This document shows, piece by piece, positions 62,969 through 64,000 of a DNA stretch of 64,000 nucleotides (position 1 is its first letter; each line of letters begins with the position of its first letter). The notes beneath the pieces are model-generated. The model did not search any database. It saw nothing but the letters and a program-made list of their open reading frames with translations, and was not told the DNA's origin. Position numbers and translations under genes: made by a program. Source of the stretch: Pseudoglutamicibacter cumminsii (GTDB lineage: Bacteria > Actinomycetota > Actinomycetes > Actinomycetales > Micrococcaceae); NCBI RefSeq assembly GCF_016907775.1, contig NZ_JAFBCO010000001.1, positions 1,116,001-1,180,000 on the forward strand. Reading direction: 5' to 3'.

Positions 62969-63167
62969 GCAACCAACGTAGCCGCTCAGTGCTCGGTAAG
63001 AAACCAGCGCTTGCCAGGGACCCGCGTCGTCCTAACACCGGCACAGCCTGGGGTTCCTGAATCCGCGCCGTCCGCCTAGGATGAGGTGCACATCACTTTG
63101 CTGAAACGCCTGAAGCGTCTAGAGCGCCTGAAGCGCCCAGGGCACCTAAGCACCCAGGAGGTTGGGC

Positions 63168-64000
63168 ATGGCTAAGCCGAAGATGCAGGAGCATTTGGAG
63201 AATCTGCGTCCGGATCCGTCGAAGGGTCGTGACGTTAAGCAGAAGTCGCCGGGGGAGTTGGACCCGGCTGTTGAGACACGCACGGTTCAGGTGCGTTGGG
63301 GTGGGCTCGTGCTCGGTGTGGCGTTGAGCTTGCTGATCTATTTCATCCTTCCGGATTCGATGTCGCATAACTCGCGACTGACGGCCGCTACCGCGATTGT
63401 GATGGCGGTGTGGTGGATGACGGAGGCGCTACCGATCCCGGCTACGGCGTTGTTGCCGCTGATTATTTTCCCGGTGTTAGCGCAGCCGATTCAGGCGGAG
63501 GGGAAGGACCCGAAGCCGGTCACGTTTGACATGGTGGGTGCCTCGTATGGTTCCAACACGATCTTCCTGTTTATGGGTGGCTTCTTCCTCGCGTTGGCGA
63601 TGCAGCGGTGGAATTTGCACCGGCGGATCGCGTTGGCTGTTTTGCGGGTGATGCCGAATAAGCCTGGCGCGATGATCGCGGGCTTCATGATCGCGACTGG
63701 TTTCATTTCGATGTGGGTTTCGAACACGGCTACCGCGGTGATGATGTTGCCGATCGGTATGTCTGTGTTGTCGCTGGTGAATCAGATTACGCACAACGAT
63801 GATGCTCACCCTAAGACGGGGTCGATTGCTTACGATGCGGAAGGCGAACCGGTCAGGTCGGCTGTTGACTTGATTCGCACTAAGTTCGGTTCCGCTTTGA
63901 TGTTGGGTATCGCGTATGCGGCGTCGATTGGTTCGCTGGGTACGTTGATCGGTACCCCGCCGAACGCGTTGCTTGCGGGCGCGATGAGTGACCGTTTGGG
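63168..64000 (+). CDS. DASS-family (SLC13) dicarboxylate transporter, N-terminal part
   Basis: Reading from ATG 63168 (CAGGAGG nine to ten bases upstream) gives 277 residues before the window ends. A hydrophilic start (MAKPKMQEHLENLRPDPSKG) leads into helices and the DASS hallmarks: WWMTEALPIPATALLPLI, the SNT motif in WVSNTATAVMMLPIG, and LGTLIGTPPNALLAG. The family imports succinate, malate or fumarate with sodium. It is divergent from the dehydrogenase at 62968; CGCCTGAAGCG is repeated twice in its leader (63107-63138). Confidence 0.92.
   Translation, partial: MAKPKMQEHLENLRPDPSKGRDVKQKSPGELDPAVETRTVQVRWGGLVLGVALSLLIYFILPDSMSHNSRLTAATAIVMAVWWMTEALPIPATALLPLIIFPVLAQPIQAEGKDPKPVTFDMVGASYGSNTIFLFMGGFFLALAMQRWNLHRRIALAVLRVMPNKPGAMIAGFMIATGFISMWVSNTATAVMMLPIGMSVLSLVNQITHNDDAHPKTGSIAYDAEGEPVRSAVDLIRTKFGSALMLGIAYAASIGSLGTLIGTPPNALLAGAMSDRL

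Overview
The window is a high-GC chromosome segment of an actinobacterium. The best guess is a member of the Micrococcales close to Arthrobacter or Pseudoglutamicibacter; this is inferred from gene content and style, not proven. Supporting signs are the purS-purQ-purL arrangement, a short 4.5S-type SRP RNA, a DUF3159 membrane protein, start codons placed a few bases after a -10 box (leaderless transcripts), sortase-type cell-wall proteins ending in TGAD followed by a membrane helix, and a site matching the GlxR/CRP consensus.

Layout. Bases 1-6.8 kb: the N-terminal part of an amino-acid permease, acetyl-CoA synthetase, a TRIC/UPF0126 membrane protein, a SAM-I riboswitch in front of an FMN-dependent monooxygenase, and a Pro/Thr/Ser-rich surface protein. 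6.8-24.4 kb: mostly housekeeping genes (purSQL, glutamate dehydrogenase, a GlcD-type oxidase, aspartase, aspartate kinase, recR, dnaX, a CsbD-like protein, SRP RNA). They are interrupted at 16.6-18.2 kb by an AlbA_2/ATPase-fold gene lying between two iteron-hairpin repeats. 24.3-25.8 kb: a tRNA-Ser(GGA) whose 3' end is the target of a complete IS481-type element with a 16-bp direct repeat. 26-44 kb: a Gln-rich membrane protein, a LytR_C protein, an MHS-family transporter, an ECF transporter with a nucleoside hydrolase, a PheC-like lipoprotein, a patatin-sirtuin pair, succinate-semialdehyde dehydrogenase, and a helicase-BRCT fusion.

44.3-55.3 kb is a cell-surface region. It holds a giant repeat protein with recently duplicated 435-bp units, then a five-gene anchored-repeat metal ABC transporter cluster: wall protein, Tat-exported binding protein with an inserted wall domain, second anchored protein, ATPase and permease. 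The cluster sits behind a Zur-like inverted repeat. Every wall-type domain carries an HxHx(N/S)W motif, so surface capture of zinc or manganese and hand-over to the importer is a reasonable model. 55.3-57.8 kb is a LysR regulator with the two subunits of a 3-oxoadipate-type CoA-transferase.

58.0-62.1 kb is the most interesting part. A 28-codon ORF with a strong ribosome binding site encodes a basic peptide whose only aromatic residues are in its last seven positions (ending QYTW). It is followed by a terminator, a cytochrome P450 of unusual sequence, and two tandem, about 95% identical DHA3-type MFS exporters. A perfect TGTGA-N6-TCACA site sits at the peptide promoter, and a one-mismatch copy lies before the second exporter. 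This has the form of a minimal P450-modified ribosomal peptide (RiPP) locus related in logic to biarylitides, cittilins and atropopeptides. The window ends with a short-chain dehydrogenase and the start of a DASS-family dicarboxylate transporter.
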